From the NCBI GenBank assembly GCA_023150095.1, contig JAKLLO010000019.1, positions 1 through 54,964 of the forward strand: 54,964 nucleotides of DNA. Reading direction: 5' to 3'. This document shows positions 1-10,826 of the stretch, in pieces (positions within the stretch are counted from its first letter, which is position 1; each line of letters begins with the position of its first letter). Below the pieces are notes generated by a model. It was not told where the DNA came from. It ran no database searches and saw nothing but the letters and a program-made list of their open reading frames with translations. Source of the DNA: Zoogloea sp. GTDB lineage: Bacteria; Pseudomonadota; Gammaproteobacteria; Burkholderiales; Rhodocyclaceae. The position numbers were made by a program, and so were the translations under genes.

Positions 1-694
1 GATTCCGGTCAGCTTCGGCATTGCGGTCTTTCTCACCGAGCTGTGTCCGCCGGCCCTGCGGGGCCCGCTTGGCGTGGCTGTCGAGCTGCTTGCCGCAGTG
101 CCGAGCATCATTTACGGGATGTGGGGGCTGTTTGTGTTTGCCCCGCTGTTTGCCGACTACATCCAGCCTCTGCTGACCGCCACTCTGGGCAATCTCCCTG
201 TGATCGGCGGGCTCTTTCAGGGGCCCCAGAACGGCATCGGCATTCTGTCGGCCGGCCTGATCCTCTCTGTGATGGTGATCCCGTTCATTGCGTCCGTGAT
301 GCGCGACGTTTTTGAAGTTGTGCCCGGCATTCTCAAGGAATCCGCCTACGGTCTTGGTGCGACGACCTGGGAGGTTGTCTGGAACGTGGTGCTCCCCTAT
401 ACCCGGGTGGGTGTGATCGGTGGCGTGATGCTGGGCCTCGGTCGTGCGCTGGGCGAGACCATGGCGGTCACCTTCGTGATCGGCAATGCCCACCGGATCA
501 GCCCGTCGCTTTACGAGGCAGGGAACAGCATCGCCTCCACGCTGGCCAACGAATTTGCCGAAGCGGCGAGCGATCTCCATGTGTCGTCGCTGATCGCCCT
601 TGGCCTGATCCTGTTTTTCGTGACCTTCGTCGTGCTGGCACTCTCAAAGGTGCTGCTGATGCGTCTTGGCCGCAGTGAAGGGGAGAAGACCTGA
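1..694 (+). CDS. pstC: Phosphate ABC transporter permease PstC (3' part)
   Basis: Inner-membrane permease subunit of the high-affinity phosphate importer, pairing with PstA over the PstB ATPase. The 5' end lies outside the window. The open frame enters at base 2 and gives about 230 residues, the C-terminal two thirds of a usual ~310-330 residue PstC. Visible features are alternating hydrophobic segments, the coupling-loop region with [14 protein letters not shown] and the [12 protein letters not shown] motif, which is typical of PstC/PstA permeases (EAA-like loop). The stop codon overlaps the pstA start by one base (TGATG), so translation is probably coupled. Identification is firm from motif and gene order; regulation by PhoB would be upstream and is not visible. 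Confidence 0.95.
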   Translation, partial: IPVSFGIAVFLTELCPPALRGPLGVAVELLAAVPSIIYGMWGLFVFAPLFADYIQPLLTATLGNLPVIGGLFQGPQNGIGILSAGLILSVMVIPFIASVMRDVFEVVPGILKESAYGLGATTWEVVWNVVLPYTRVGVIGGVMLGLGRALGETMAVTFVIGNAHRISPSLYEAGNSIASTLANEFAEAASDLHVSSLIALGLILFFVTFVVLALSKVLLMRLGRSEGEKT

Positions 695-1539
695 TGAGCA
701 ATTCGACTGCGCTCTATCGCAAGCGGACCCGCACGAATCGGATCGCGCTGCTCCTATCGACGGGTGCCATGCTGCTGGGGATGGGGTTTCTTGCCTGGAT
801 TCTGGCGGTGTTGCTGTACAAGGGGCTCGGTGCCCTGAGCGTCTCGCTCTTCACTCAGCCGACGCCGGCCCCGGGTTCCGATGGCGGCTTGTTCAATGCC
901 ATCATCGGTAGTTCGATGATGGTGGGTGTTGCAACCTTCATTGCGACGCCTGTCGGTATCCTGGCCGGAGTCTATCTGTCAGAGTATGGCCGAAAGGGCT
1001 GGCTGGCCCCGACGACGCGTTTCATCAACGACATCCTGCTGTCGGCACCTTCGATCGTCATTGGCGTGTTCATCTACACAGTCTATGTCGCGCAGGTCCA
1101 GCACTTCTCGGGTTGGGCGGGTGCGTTTGCGCTCGCGCTGATCGCCATCCCGGTGGTTGTTCGGACGACCGAGAACATGCTCAACCTGGTTCCGGCCAGC
1201 CTGCGCGAAGCCGCTTCGGCGCTTGGTGCGCCGCGCTGGAAGGTGGTGCTGCAGGTCGTGCTGCGTTCGGCGCGTGCCGGGGTGCTCACTGGCATCCTGC
1301 TCGCTGTGGCGCGTCTCAGTGGCGAAACCGCGCCGCTGCTCTTCACTGCGCTGAACAACCAATTCACCAGCTTCGATCTCAACGGGCCGATGGCCAACCT
1401 TCCCGTCGTGATCTTCCAGTTCGCCATGAGTCCTTACGAGAACTGGAACTCGCTGGCGTGGGGCGGTGCGATCCTCATTACCTTTGGCGTGCTGTTCCTG
1501 AACATCGTTGTTCGCACCCTGTTCCGCAAGAAGATCTAG
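694..1539 (+). CDS. pstA: Phosphate ABC transporter permease PstA
   Basis: Second transmembrane subunit of the phosphate importer. The product is 281 residues, normal for PstA. After a basic N-terminus (residues 9-16) a first membrane helix is seen at about 19-41. A large central block carries the permease signature [20 protein letters not shown] followed by the [14 protein letters not shown] segment, both typical of PstA. The ATG shares one base with the pstC stop, and pstB begins 11 bases after the pstA stop, so the three genes form one operon. Function is inferred from family and context and is not in serious doubt. Confidence 0.96.
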   Translation: MSNSTALYRKRTRTNRIALLLSTGAMLLGMGFLAWILAVLLYKGLGALSVSLFTQPTPAPGSDGGLFNAIIGSSMMVGVATFIATPVGILAGVYLSEYGRKGWLAPTTRFINDILLSAPSIVIGVFIYTVYVAQVQHFSGWAGAFALALIAIPVVVRTTENMLNLVPASLREAASALGAPRWKVVLQVVLRSARAGVLTGILLAVARLSGETAPLLFTALNNQFTSFDLNGPMANLPVVIFQFAMSPYENWNSLAWGGAILITFGVLFLNIVVRTLFRKKI

Positions 1540-1550
1540 GAAAACTCATC

Positions 1551-2387
<837 letters not shown>

Positions 2388-2416
2388 TACAGCGTTTGAC
2401 TCTGTTGTGCTTGTGA

Positions 2417-2447
2417 CGGGGCTGGTCGACACCAGCCCCGTTTTTTT
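2417..2447 (+). terminator. Rho-independent terminator of the pst operon
   Basis: A perfect 10-bp stem (CGGGGCTGGT / ACCAGCCCCG) with a CGAC loop is followed directly by seven T residues. It lies 29 bases after the pstB stop and separates pst from tpiA. Confidence 0.93.
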
Positions 2448-2474
2448 GACCCTGCGGATGCCGCGCGATACAAT
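2446..2474 (+). promoter_or_regulatory. Predicted sigma70 promoter of tpiA-secG
   Basis: TTGACC (2446-2451) and TACAAT (2469-2474) are separated by 17 bases, close to the sigma70 consensus. The -35 element overlaps the T-tract of the pstB terminator. The expected transcription start is near 2481, which leaves about 20 bases of leader before the GTG chosen for tpiA. Prediction from sequence only. Confidence 0.65.
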
Positions 2475-2500
2475 CCCACGATTTGGCTCTGGTGTTCAAG

Positions 2501-3253
2501 GTGCGGAAAAAGCTGGTTGTCGGAAACTGGAAGATGAATGGCGGGCTCGAGCGCAATGCCGCGCTGCTTGCCGGGCTTGCTGCGTGCGGCAATCGTGAGG
2601 GTGTCGATGTGGTGGTGTGCCCCCCGTTTCCGTACCTCGCTCAGGCTGTGGCGGCCGTAAAAGGCGCCGGGTTTGCGGTTGGCGGGCAGGATCTCTGCGC
2701 CTTCAAGGATGGCGCTTATACCGGGGAGGTGAGCGCTTCAATGCTGCTGGATCTAGGCTGCGAGTGGGTCATCGTCGGGCATTCCGAGCGGCGTAGCCTG
2801 TTTGGCGAAGCTGATGCCGTGGTTGCTGCAAAGGTTCAGGCTGCGCTGGTTGCCGGTCTGTCGCCGATTCTATGTGTGGGGGAGTCTCTTGCGCAGCGTG
2901 AGGCTGGCGAAGCCGAGGCGGTCGTTCGTGCCCAGCTGGATCATGTGCTCGATGTGCTTGGAGTCGAGCGATTTGCGAGTGTGGTCGTGGCCTATGAGCC
3001 GGTCTGGGCGATCGGAACCGGCAGGACGGCCTCGCCTGAGCAGGCGCAGGCGATGCACGAGGCAATCCGCATGCATCTTGCACGTCGGGGTGTGGTTGCC
3101 GAGGGTGTAAAGATTCTTTATGGCGGCAGCGTGACTGCTGCCAATGCTTCGCAGCTTTTCGCGGAGCCCGATATCGACGGCGCCCTTGTAGGTGGTGCGT
3201 CGCTCGTTGCTGACAGTTTTTCGTCAATTTGCGCAGCTGCGGCTGCGCGCTGA
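2501..3253 (+). CDS. tpiA: Triosephosphate isomerase
   Basis: Interconverts dihydroxyacetone phosphate and glyceraldehyde 3-phosphate in glycolysis and gluconeogenesis (TIM barrel, cytosol). The product is 250 residues with this start. The N-terminal VVGNWKMNG holds the substrate Asn and Lys. The catalytic His is in VIVGHSERR, the catalytic Glu in VAYEPVWAIGTGR, and the phosphate-binding loop is LYGGSV. Three in-frame starts exist: TTG 2483, GTG 2492 and GTG 2501. I chose 2501 because family members begin right before KLVVGNWKM and because the predicted transcript starts near 2481. secG follows after 18 bases, so the two are likely co-transcribed. Confidence 0.93.
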   Translation: MRKKLVVGNWKMNGGLERNAALLAGLAACGNREGVDVVVCPPFPYLAQAVAAVKGAGFAVGGQDLCAFKDGAYTGEVSASMLLDLGCEWVIVGHSERRSLFGEADAVVAAKVQAALVAGLSPILCVGESLAQREAGEAEAVVRAQLDHVLDVLGVERFASVVVAYEPVWAIGTGRTASPEQAQAMHEAIRMHLARRGVVAEGVKILYGGSVTAANASQLFAEPDIDGALVGGASLVADSFSSICAAAAAR

Positions 3254-3271
3254 GTTGTCTTGGAGATATTC

Positions 3272-3634
3272 ATGGGTGGTGTTGTTTTTTCGATCGTTCT
3301 GACGATTCATGTGCTGGCCGGCCTTGGTGTCATTGGCCTGGTTCTGATGCAGCACGGTAAAGGTGCCGACATGGGGGCTGCCTTCGGCAGTGGTGCGTCG
3401 GGCAGTCTCTTTGGCTCGTCCGGTTCGGCGAACTTTCTGAGCCGTACGACGGGGGCCCTTGCGGCCGTGTTTTTCGTGACCAGTCTGGGCCTGAGCTACC
3501 TCGCCGGCGCCAAGGCGCCTGCCAGCAAGAGCGTGATGGAAGGTGCCCCGGTTTCGGCGCCTGCGGCCACGCCGGAGCAGGCGCCGGCGGCCCCGGTTGA
3601 CGCCGGCTCGAAGGCTAAGGATATCCCCCGATAA
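3272..3634 (+). CDS. secG: Protein translocase subunit SecG
   Basis: Small inner-membrane subunit of the SecYEG channel that assists preprotein export. The product is 120 residues with two hydrophobic helices (about residues 1-22 and 50-75) linked by the conserved GKGADMGAAFGSGASGSLFG loop, which is diagnostic of SecG. The tail is rich in Ala and Pro, as in other betaproteobacteria. ATG 3272 is preferred over an in-frame TTG at 3260 because the TTGGAG ribosome binding site sits just ahead of it. It follows tpiA closely, the usual order in this group. Confidence 0.95.
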   Translation: MGGVVFSIVLTIHVLAGLGVIGLVLMQHGKGADMGAAFGSGASGSLFGSSGSANFLSRTTGALAAVFFVTSLGLSYLAGAKAPASKSVMEGAPVSAPAATPEQAPAAPVDAGSKAKDIPR

Positions 3635-3647
3635 AAATAAGTAATGC

Positions 3648-3676
3648 TTGGCGCAGAGGGTGATTGCCTTTATAAT
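3648..3676 (+). promoter_or_regulatory. Strong predicted promoter of tRNA-Leu (and possibly nuo)
   Basis: TTGGCG (3648-3653), a 17-base spacer, then a perfect TATAAT (3671-3676), followed by a GC-rich discriminator (GCGCGG). GC-rich discriminators are typical of stable-RNA promoters under stringent control. The tRNA begins about 20 bases after the -10 box. Read-through past a weak hairpin could supply nuoA. Confidence 0.75.
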
Positions 3677-3696
3677 GCGCGGCAACAAACAAGCTG

Positions 3697-3781
3697 GCCG
3701 ACGTGGTGAAATTGGTAGACACGCTATCTTGAGGGGGTAGTGGCGAAAGCCGTATGAGTTCGAGTCTCATCGTCGGCACCA
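3697..3781 (+). tRNA. tRNA-Leu (anticodon GAG)
   Basis: An 85-base class II tRNA with acceptor stem GCCGACG paired with CGTCGGC (3771-3777), discriminator A and encoded CCA. The anticodon loop is TTGAGGG in a CTATC/GGTAG stem, giving anticodon GAG, which reads CUC and CUU. A long variable arm (TGGCGAAAGCCG) and the TTCGAGT T-loop are present, as expected for tRNA-Leu. It has its own promoter and sits between secG and nuoA. Confidence 0.96.
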
Positions 3782-3795
3782 TAAAATAAGTGATT

Positions 3796-3821
3796 CGCCC
3801 GCAGTACGCGGGCGTTTGCTT
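3796..3821 (+). terminator. Weak terminator-like hairpin between tRNA-Leu and nuoA
   Basis: CGCCCGC and GCGGGCG form a perfect 7-bp stem with an AGTAC loop, followed by an interrupted T-tract (TTTGCTT). It could end the tRNA transcript in part while letting some polymerase through into nuoA. No strong separate nuo promoter was recognised between here and the nuoA start. Confidence 0.5.
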
Positions 3822-3863
3822 GCAGGCAGCGCTAAACTGCTATTCGGTTGCGGGAGCTAAAGT

Positions 3864-4238
3864 ATGTTGGAATCCTATTTTCCAGTCCTTGTCTTTATCC
3901 TGTTTGCAGCTGCGTTCGGCTTTATTCCTATTGTAGCTGGCTGGATTCTGGGTCCGAGCAAGCCGGATGCCGAGAAGCTCTCTCCTTTTGAGTGCGGCTT
4001 CGAGCCTTTTGAAGATGCGCGCATCAAGTTTGATGTTCGATACTATCTTCTGGCTATTCTCTTCATTCTCTTCGATCTTGAAATCGCCTTCCTTTTTCCC
4101 TGGGCAACCATTCTTCGGGAAATTGCTGCGAACGAATCCATTCGCATGTTCGGCTTTTTCGAAATGATTGTCTTTCTCGGCATTCTTCTGCTCGGTTATA
4201 TCTACGTGTGGAAAAAGGGCGCTCTCGACTGGGAGTGA
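3864..4238 (+). CDS. nuoA: NADH-quinone oxidoreductase subunit A
   Basis: Small membrane subunit of complex I (NDH-1) at the junction of the peripheral and membrane arms. The product is 124 residues with three hydrophobic helices (about 6-30, 62-86, 93-115). The conserved loop contains the [10 protein letters not shown] motif with the redox-sensitive Cys, and [12 protein letters not shown] follows. This is the first gene of a complete 14-gene nuo operon, and the ATG follows a purine-rich GGGAG stretch. Confidence 0.97.
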   Translation: MLESYFPVLVFILFAAAFGFIPIVAGWILGPSKPDAEKLSPFECGFEPFEDARIKFDVRYYLLAILFILFDLEIAFLFPWATILREIAANESIRMFGFFEMIVFLGILLLGYIYVWKKGALDWE

Positions 4239-4284
4239 TCGGTCGGGCTGCCGTGCTGCATAAATTGTTGGTTAAAGGGTGTCT

Positions 4285-4761
4285 ATGAGCATCGAGGGTG
4301 TCTTCAAGGAAGGGTTTGTCACCACTTCGCTTGATACGGTAATCAACTGGACTCGCACAGGTTCGCTGTGGCCCATGACCTTCGGTCTTGCGTGCTGCGC
4401 GGTTGAGATGATTCATGCGGGTTGTTCCCGTTATGACTTGGACCGCTTTGGTGTGGTTTTCCGTCCCAGTCCGCGGCAGTCCGACTTGATGATTGTCGCC
4501 GGCACGCTCTGCAACAAGATGGCGCCTGCGCTTCGCAAGGTTTATGACCAGATGTCGGAGCCGCGCTGGGTGATTTCGATGGGTTCGTGCGCGAATGGTG
4601 GCGGTTACTACCACTATTCGTACTCGGTGGTCCGCGGCTGTGACCGGATCGTTCCTGTCGACGTCTATGTTCCCGGGTGCCCCCCGACCGCTGAGGCATT
4701 GCTGTACGGCATCGTTCAGCTCCAGAACAAAATCAAGCGTGAATACACGATTGCCTGTTGA
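4285..4761 (+). CDS. nuoB: NADH-quinone oxidoreductase subunit B
   Basis: Peripheral-arm subunit that carries the terminal [4Fe-4S] cluster N2, the electron donor to ubiquinone. The product is 158 residues. The N2 ligands are visible: the tandem Cys37-Cys38 in GLACCAVEM, Cys102 in MGSCANGGG and Cys132 in VPGCPPT. The ATG at 4285, preceded by AAAGGG at a good distance, is preferred to the in-frame GTG at 4279. It belongs to the nuo operon, between nuoA and nuoC. Confidence 0.97.
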   Translation: MSIEGVFKEGFVTTSLDTVINWTRTGSLWPMTFGLACCAVEMIHAGCSRYDLDRFGVVFRPSPRQSDLMIVAGTLCNKMAPALRKVYDQMSEPRWVISMGSCANGGGYYHYSYSVVRGCDRIVPVDVYVPGCPPTAEALLYGIVQLQNKIKREYTIAC

Positions 4762-4773
4762 GTGCAGACCATC

Positions 4774-5376
4774 ATGACTGAAAAGCTAGAGCTTCTGGCT
4801 CAATTGGTGACTGAAAAGCTCGGAGAGCGCGCCAAGCGGGTGGTGAATGCCTGCGGTGAGGTTACGGTCGTTGTTGCTGCCGCCGATTATCTGGCCGTTG
4901 CGGCTGAGCTTCGGGATGATCCCGCTCTCCACTTCGAGCAACTGATCGATCTGACTGGTGTGGATTACTCCAGTTATGCCGGTGAAGACCAGGGTGGGCG
5001 TTTTGCTGCTTCGGTTCATCTGCTGTCGGTCAAGAACAACTATCGTCTGCGCCTGAAGGTTTTTGCTGAGGATGAGTCGTTCCCGGTGCTGGCTTCGCTG
5101 TGCGAGATCTGGCCGAGCGCGAATTGGTTCGAGCGGGAAGCGTTTGACCTTTTCGGGATCCTGTTCTCTGGTCACCCTGATCTGCGCCGGATCCTCACCG
5201 ACTATGGCTTTGTCGGGTATCCGTTCCGCAAGGATTTCCCGATCTCTGGTTATGTAGAAATGCGTTACGACCAGGATCTTGGTCGTGTCGTTTATCAGCC
5301 GGTCAGCATTGAGCCGCGTGAGAACACTCCGCGCATCGTGCGTGACGAAAATTATGGGAATGTCGGTCATGGCTGA
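4774..5376 (+). CDS. nuoC: NADH-quinone oxidoreductase subunit C
   Basis: Peripheral-arm subunit (30-kDa family) that pairs with NuoD around the quinone site. The product is 200 residues from the ATG at 4774. An in-frame GTG at 4762 directly after the nuoB stop would add four residues and cannot be excluded. The family signature ending in [20 protein letters not shown] is present. NuoC is separate from NuoD here, unlike the fused NuoCD of E. coli. The 3' end overlaps nuoD by 8 bases, suggesting coupled translation. Confidence 0.95.
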   Translation: MTEKLELLAQLVTEKLGERAKRVVNACGEVTVVVAAADYLAVAAELRDDPALHFEQLIDLTGVDYSSYAGEDQGGRFAASVHLLSVKNNYRLRLKVFAEDESFPVLASLCEIWPSANWFEREAFDLFGILFSGHPDLRRILTDYGFVGYPFRKDFPISGYVEMRYDQDLGRVVYQPVSIEPRENTPRIVRDENYGNVGHG

Positions 5377-6622
5377 GATTCGTAACTACACAATCAACTT
5401 CGGTCCCCAGCACCCCGCTGCGCACGGGGTACTTCGTTTGGTGCTCGAACTGGACGGCGAAGTCGTCGAGCGCGCTGATCCGCATATCGGTCTTCTTCAC
5501 CGCGGAACCGAGAAGCTTGCCGAGACCAGGACCTGGGTTCAGTCGGTTCCGTACATGGATCGTCTCGACTACGTGTCTATGATGTGCAATGAGCACGCCT
5601 ATTGCATGGCGATCGAGCGCCTCCTTGGGCTTGAAGTGCCGCTCCGGGCTCAGTACATCCGCGTCCTCTATGACGAAATCACCCGAGTTCTGAACCACCT
5701 GTTGGCCGTCGGTACCCATGCACTTGATATCGGCGCAATGACGATGGTGCTGTACACCTTCCGCGAGCGGGAGGATCTGATGGATGCCTATGAGGCTGTA
5801 TCGGGTGCTCGGATGCATGCCGCGTACTATCGGCCGGGTGGTGTTTATCGTGATCTGCCTGATCGGATGCCTCAGTATGAAGTGTCCAAGTGGAAGAGCG
5901 CCAAGACTGTTTCCGAGCTCAATGAAAATCGTCAGGGGTCTCTGCTTGATTTCCTTGAGGATTTCACAGCCCGCTTCCCCAAGTACGTGGATGAGTACGA
6001 GACGCTGCTGACGGATAACCGTATCTGGAAGCAACGGACGGTTGGTATCGGTGTTGTTTCTCCGGAGAAGGCGCTTGCGCTTGGTTTCACTGGCGTGATG
6101 TTGCGCGGCTCCGGTATCGAATGGGATATCCGCAAGAAGCAGCCTTATGAAGTCTATGACCAACTGGATTTTGATATCCCGGTTGGCGTGGAAGGCGACT
6201 GCTACGACCGATACCTCTGCCGTATCGAAGAGATGCGTCAGTCGAACCGGATCATGAAGCAGTGTATTGACTGGCTGCGGAAGAATCCCGGCCCGGTCAT
6301 CTCGACCAATCACAAGGTTGCCCCGCCGTCGCGTGAGCGGATGAAGAGCAATATGGAAGAGTTGATCCATCACTTCAAGTTGTTCACCGAAGGGATGCAT
6401 GTGCCTCCGGGTGAGGTCTATGCGCCTGTCGAGCACCCTAAGGGCGAATTTGGTGTGTACGCCATATCTGACGGCGCGAACAAACCTTATCGTCTCAAGC
6501 TGCGCTCCCCCGGTTTCACCCACCTTTCAGCGATGGATGAGATGTCTCGCGGGCATATGATTGCGGACGTAGTTGCCATTATCGGAACCATGGATATCGT
6601 ATTTGGAGACGTGGACCGCTGA
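5369..6622 (+). CDS. nuoD: NADH-quinone oxidoreductase subunit D
   Basis: The 49-kDa subunit of complex I, which forms the quinone-binding pocket with NuoB. The product is 417 residues, the usual length. It starts [20 protein letters not shown], where GPQHPAAHG holds the His that contacts quinone. The family motif [10 protein letters not shown] follows, and the C-terminus ends in the conserved FGDVDR. The ATG at 5369 lies inside the end of nuoC. A 58-base spacer with nothing recognisable separates it from nuoE. Confidence 0.97.
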   Translation: MAEIRNYTINFGPQHPAAHGVLRLVLELDGEVVERADPHIGLLHRGTEKLAETRTWVQSVPYMDRLDYVSMMCNEHAYCMAIERLLGLEVPLRAQYIRVLYDEITRVLNHLLAVGTHALDIGAMTMVLYTFREREDLMDAYEAVSGARMHAAYYRPGGVYRDLPDRMPQYEVSKWKSAKTVSELNENRQGSLLDFLEDFTARFPKYVDEYETLLTDNRIWKQRTVGIGVVSPEKALALGFTGVMLRGSGIEWDIRKKQPYEVYDQLDFDIPVGVEGDCYDRYLCRIEEMRQSNRIMKQCIDWLRKNPGPVISTNHKVAPPSRERMKSNMEELIHHFKLFTEGMHVPPGEVYAPVEHPKGEFGVYAISDGANKPYRLKLRSPGFTHLSAMDEMSRGHMIADVVAIIGTMDIVFGDVDR

Positions 6623-6680
6623 TGTCGTACCTGATCAGCATCCGGAGTTCCGATCGACATTCTGATGACAGTAGACAAAA

Positions 6681-7157
6681 ATGTTGAGTCCAGAATCCCT
6701 GAAGAAAATTGATCGTGAGATCGCCAAGTATCCAGCCGATCAAAAGCAGTCTGCTTCCATGGCTGCGCTGCGTATCGCGCAAGTAGAGAAAGGCTGGCTC
6801 TCCAACGAGACTATCGAGTTTGTGGCCGCTTACCTGGAGATGCCGCCGATTGCGGTGTATGAGGTTGCGAGTTTCTACAACATGTACGATCTCTCGCCGG
6901 TTGGGGCACGAAAGATAACCGTCTGCACGAATCTTCCCTGTGCTCTCTCTGGTGGTGTCCACGCTGCGGATTACATCAAGAAGAAGCTCGGAATCGACTT
7001 CAATGAGACGACTCCGGATGGGCGATTCACCTTGAAGGAAGGCGAATGCATGGGCGCTTGTGGAGATGCGCCCGTGTTGCTGGTGAATAACCACCGGATG
7101 TGCAGCTGGATGACTGAAGAGAAAATCGATCAACTGCTGGCTGATCTCGCAAAATGA
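6681..7157 (+). CDS. nuoE: NADH-quinone oxidoreductase subunit E
   Basis: The 24-kDa subunit of the NADH-oxidising module, carrying the [2Fe-2S] cluster N1a in a thioredoxin-like fold. The product is 158 residues. The four ligands are Cys82 and Cys87 (VCTNLPC) and Cys123 and Cys127 (ECMGAC). An N-terminal helical region with the [12 protein letters not shown] pattern precedes it. The stop overlaps the nuoF start by 4 bases (ATGA), so the two are translationally coupled and assemble as a pair. Confidence 0.97.
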   Translation: MLSPESLKKIDREIAKYPADQKQSASMAALRIAQVEKGWLSNETIEFVAAYLEMPPIAVYEVASFYNMYDLSPVGARKITVCTNLPCALSGGVHAADYIKKKLGIDFNETTPDGRFTLKEGECMGACGDAPVLLVNNHRMCSWMTEEKIDQLLADLAK

Positions 7158-8464
7158 CCTCTCAAGGAATTATTCTTTCTGGGCTTGACGGTGATCGCAC
7201 CTGGCGTATGGCCGATTACGTCAAAAGGCAGGGCTACGACGCTCTCAAGAAGATTATTGCGGAAAAAATCCCCGCTGATCAGATCATCGGAGAGCTCAAG
7301 AAATCTGCTCTTCGTGGGCGAGGCGGCGCGGGTTTTCCGACGGGCTTGAAGTGGAGCTTCATGCCTCGCGCCTTTCCGGGTGCCAAATATCTCGCCTGTA
7401 ATTCTGATGAGGGTGAGCCGGGTACCTTCAAGGATCGCGATATCCTTCGTTACAACCCGCATGCCGTCATAGAAGGCATGATCATTGCCGGCTACGCCAT
7501 GGGGTGTGAGCGCGGCTACAACTATATCCACGGGGAAATCTTCGAAGTCTATGAGCGCTTCGAGGAGGCTCTCCAGGAGGCCCGGGAAGCCGGGCTCCTC
7601 GGGAAGAATATTCTCGGCTCCGATTTTAGCTTCGACCTGTTTGCGCATCATGGCTACGGGGCGTACATCTGCGGTGAAGAAACCGCACTGCTGGAGTCCA
7701 TCGAGGGCAAGAAGGGGCAGCCGCGGTTCAAGCCGCCTTTCCCCGCCAGTTTTGGCCTGTACGGCAAGCCGACTACGATCAACAATACTGAGACGTTCGC
7801 CTCTGTTCCGTACATCATTCGAGAGGGCGGCGATGCCTTCTTGGCGCTCGGAAAGCCGAACAACGGTGGCACGAAGCTTTTTTCGGTATCGGGTCACGTC
7901 AATCGTCCGGGCAATTACGAGATTCCCCTCGGGACGCCTTTCTCCACTTTGCTTGAAATGGCTGGTGGGGTGCGTGGTGGCCGCAAACTGAAGGCGGTCA
8001 TTCCTGGTGGTTCGTCGGCTCCCGTGCTTCCTGGCGCGGTCATGATGGACTGCACCATGGATTACGACTCCATCTCCAAGGCCGGTTCGATGCTTGGTTC
8101 GGGCGCCGTGATCGTGATGGACGAATCGACGTGCATGGTCAAGGCGTTGGAGCGTCTGTCTTACTTCTATTTCGAGGAGTCCTGCGGCCAATGTACGCCG
8201 TGCCGTGAAGGTACCGGTTGGTTGTACCGCGTGGTGCATCGGATCGAAAACGGTCTCGGGCGTCCGGATGACTTGGATCTGCTCAACAGCGTGACTGCCA
8301 ACATCATGGGCCGCACCATTTGTGCGCTTGGTGATGCGGCGTCCATGCCGGTACAAAGTTTCGTGAAGCATTTCGGCGACGAATTTGCTTATCACATCGA
8401 ACATAAAAAATGCTTCGTGGCGCCTGAAGTTCAGCGCGATGGCAGCAAGATTTTTGTAGCGTAG
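7154..8464 (+). CDS. nuoF: NADH-quinone oxidoreductase subunit F
   Basis: The 51-kDa subunit that binds NADH and FMN and carries [4Fe-4S] cluster N3. It is the entry point of electrons into complex I. The product is 436 residues. The glycine-rich nucleotide motif [10 protein letters not shown] is at residues 55-64, the FMN/NADH segment is [14 protein letters not shown], and [16 protein letters not shown] follows. Cluster ligands are Cys344, Cys347 and Cys350 in [11 protein letters not shown], with a fourth Cys near 390. It overlaps nuoE by 4 bases. Confidence 0.98.
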   Translation: MTSQGIILSGLDGDRTWRMADYVKRQGYDALKKIIAEKIPADQIIGELKKSALRGRGGAGFPTGLKWSFMPRAFPGAKYLACNSDEGEPGTFKDRDILRYNPHAVIEGMIIAGYAMGCERGYNYIHGEIFEVYERFEEALQEAREAGLLGKNILGSDFSFDLFAHHGYGAYICGEETALLESIEGKKGQPRFKPPFPASFGLYGKPTTINNTETFASVPYIIREGGDAFLALGKPNNGGTKLFSVSGHVNRPGNYEIPLGTPFSTLLEMAGGVRGGRKLKAVIPGGSSAPVLPGAVMMDCTMDYDSISKAGSMLGSGAVIVMDESTCMVKALERLSYFYFEESCGQCTPCREGTGWLYRVVHRIENGLGRPDDLDLLNSVTANIMGRTICALGDAASMPVQSFVKHFGDEFAYHIEHKKCFVAPEVQRDGSKIFVA

Positions 8465-8471
8465 GCTCGAC

Positions 8472-10826
8472 ATGCTAGAAATCGAAATTGACGGAAAGCA
8501 GTTGCAAGTTCCTGACGGCAGTACCGTCATGGAGGCCGCAACCAAGGTTGGGGCCTATGTACCGCACTTCTGCTATCACAAGAAACTTTCCATCGCGGCC
8601 AACTGCCGGATGTGTCTGGTCCAGGTCGAAAAGGCGCCCAAGCCGCTTCCGGCTTGTGCCACGCCTGTCACCAACGGGATGAAGGTTTGGACCCATTCTG
8701 AACAAGCCGTGAAGGCACAGAAAGGGGTGATGGAGTTTCTCCTGATCAATCACCCGCTGGATTGCCCGATCTGTGATCAGGGCGGCGAGTGTCAGCTGCA
8801 GGATCTGTCCGTCGGTTACGGTGGCAGCGAATCCCGCTATCAGGAAGAAAAGCGCGTTGTCGGTAACAAGGATCTGGGTCCGCTTGTTTCCACAGACATG
8901 ACCCGTTGCATCAATTGCACGCGCTGTGTTCGATTCACCTCGGAGATTGCCGGCCTGATGGAGCTTGGTCAGGCCTTCCGGGGCGAACACGCTGAAATCA
9001 TGCCGTTTGTCGAAAAGACGATCGAGACCGAGTTGTCGGGCAACATCATCGATCTTTGTCCGGTTGGTGCCCTTACTTCGAAGCCTTTCCGTTTCGGCGC
9101 CCGTGCGTGGGAGTTGTCCCGGCGCAAGTCCGTCAGTCCGCATGATTCGCTTGGCAGCAATCTCGTTGTTCAGGTCAAGCACGATACGGTCAAGCGTGTG
9201 CTGCCGCTCGAAAACGAAGCGGTTAACGAATGCTGGTTGTCCGATAAGGATCGCTTCTCCTACGAAGCTTTGAATTCTGCCGACCGCTTGACGCGTCCGA
9301 TGCTGAAGCAAGGGGGCAACTGGATTGAGACGGACTGGCAGACTGCGATCGAATACGTCGCCAACGGACTCAAGTCCATCAAGGCAGATCATGGCGTAGA
9401 GGCAATCGGGGCGCTGGCTTCGCCGCACAGCACGCTGGAAGAACTGAATGTTCTTCAGGCGCTGGTACGCGGACTCGGGTCTGGAAACGTCGATTTCCGA
9501 CTCCGTCAATCCGATTTCTCCCTGGACGGTGAGCGCGCTGGGGCTCCTTGGCTTGGCATGCCTGTCGCGGATATCAGTTCCCTCGACCGTCTCTTTATTG
9601 TTGGTAGCTTCTTCAGGAAGGACCACCCCCTGATCGCGCAGCGTGTGCGACAGGCGGCGAAGCGTGGCCTGAAGATTTCCGCGGTGACTCCGGCCTTTGA
9701 TGACTGGCAGTTGAGCCTCACCAACAAGGCGATTGTGGCCCCGAGTGGCATTCCTGCGTTCCTCGCCTCCGTGATCAAGGCAATCGCCGCTGAAAAGGAA
9801 GTGAGCCTCTCTGGCGCAGTGGCAGAAGTGTGCTCTGGAGCGGATGTACCCGAGGACGCTCTGGCCATTGCCCGTAGCCTCACTTCAGGTCGCAAGACCG
9901 CGGTGTGGCTTGGCAATTTTGCCGTTCAGCACGAATACGCTGGGCTGCTCCACGTGCTCGCTGCCGAAATCGCGCGTCTGTCTGGTGCGAAATTGGGGGT
10001 GATTGGCGAGGCAGCCAACAGTGTGGGCGGTTACCTCGCGGGGGCCGTGCCATTTGCTGGTGAGGTCAAGGGCAAGAATGTTTCGGAAATGCTTGCATCC
10101 AAGATCAAAGCTTATCTCCTGCTCGGTTTCGAGCCAAGCCTGGATATGGCCGCCGGCGCTGCTGCGCTTTCGTCCATTCGTCAGGCAGAGATGGTTGCGG
10201 TCCTGTCGCCGTTCAAGTCGACCGAACTGATGGATGTCGCAGATGTTTTGCTGCCGATCGCGCCCTTCACGGAGACTGCAGGCACCTTTGTGAATTGCGA
10301 GGGCCGTGTCCAGAGCTTTTTCCCGGTGGTCAAGAGCCTCGGTGAGTCCCGTCCTGGCTGGAAGGCGCTCCGCGTTCTCGGTTCTACCCTGGGGCTTTCT
10401 GACTTCTCGTTCGAAACGGTTGATGACGTGCGTTCTCGTATGGCTCAGGTGTTCTCTGGCGAGGCGAGCGGTCTGTCTAACGATGTCAATGCAAAACTCG
10501 AGAAGTTGCCGGTGAAGTCGGTTGCTATCGAACGAATTGCTGATGTGCCGATTTATTTTGCAGACCCGATCGCTCGTCGTGCGGCGCCCCTGCAGCAGAC
10601 GGTCGACGCCGCGGCGCCTGTGGCGAAGATGAATCCGCGGACCGCTGATGGTCTCGGTCTCAAAGTTGGTGGCAACGTAAAGATCAGTTCCGCGGTAGGG
10701 AGCGCTGTCGTGGCACTGGTTGGTGATGCGGGCGTTGCAGAAGGGTGCGTGCGTCTTGCAGCTGCGCATGCCAGTACCGCTCAGCTTGGTGGCTGGCATG
10801 GTGAAATCAGCGTGGAGCAGGTGTGA
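8472..10826 (+). CDS. nuoG: NADH-quinone oxidoreductase subunit G
   Basis: The 75-kDa subunit, which relays electrons through several Fe-S clusters. The product is 784 residues. The [2Fe-2S] ligands are Cys34, Cys45, Cys48 and Cys62. The His-Cys3 cluster ligands are His94, Cys98, Cys101 and Cys107 ([14 protein letters not shown]). The [4Fe-4S] ligands are Cys146, Cys149, Cys152 and Cys196. A long molybdopterin-oxidoreductase-like domain without cofactor function in this family fills the remainder. Its stop overlaps the nuoH ATG by one base. Confidence 0.97.
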   Translation: MLEIEIDGKQLQVPDGSTVMEAATKVGAYVPHFCYHKKLSIAANCRMCLVQVEKAPKPLPACATPVTNGMKVWTHSEQAVKAQKGVMEFLLINHPLDCPICDQGGECQLQDLSVGYGGSESRYQEEKRVVGNKDLGPLVSTDMTRCINCTRCVRFTSEIAGLMELGQAFRGEHAEIMPFVEKTIETELSGNIIDLCPVGALTSKPFRFGARAWELSRRKSVSPHDSLGSNLVVQVKHDTVKRVLPLENEAVNECWLSDKDRFSYEALNSADRLTRPMLKQGGNWIETDWQTAIEYVANGLKSIKADHGVEAIGALASPHSTLEELNVLQALVRGLGSGNVDFRLRQSDFSLDGERAGAPWLGMPVADISSLDRLFIVGSFFRKDHPLIAQRVRQAAKRGLKISAVTPAFDDWQLSLTNKAIVAPSGIPAFLASVIKAIAAEKEVSLSGAVAEVCSGADVPEDALAIARSLTSGRKTAVWLGNFAVQHEYAGLLHVLAAEIARLSGAKLGVIGEAANSVGGYLAGAVPFAGEVKGKNVSEMLASKIKAYLLLGFEPSLDMAAGAAALSSIRQAEMVAVLSPFKSTELMDVADVLLPIAPFTETAGTFVNCEGRVQSFFPVVKSLGESRPGWKALRVLGSTLGLSDFSFETVDDVRSRMAQVFSGEASGLSNDVNAKLEKLPVKSVAIERIADVPIYFADPIARRAAPLQQTVDAAAPVAKMNPRTADGLGLKVGGNVKISSAVGSAVVALVGDAGVAEGCVRLAAAHASTAQLGGWHGEISVEQV

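Noticed and set aside
1113-1550. N-terminal extension of the pstB frame
   Set aside because: Out-of-frame reading of pstA; PstB family members start near the ATG at 1551.
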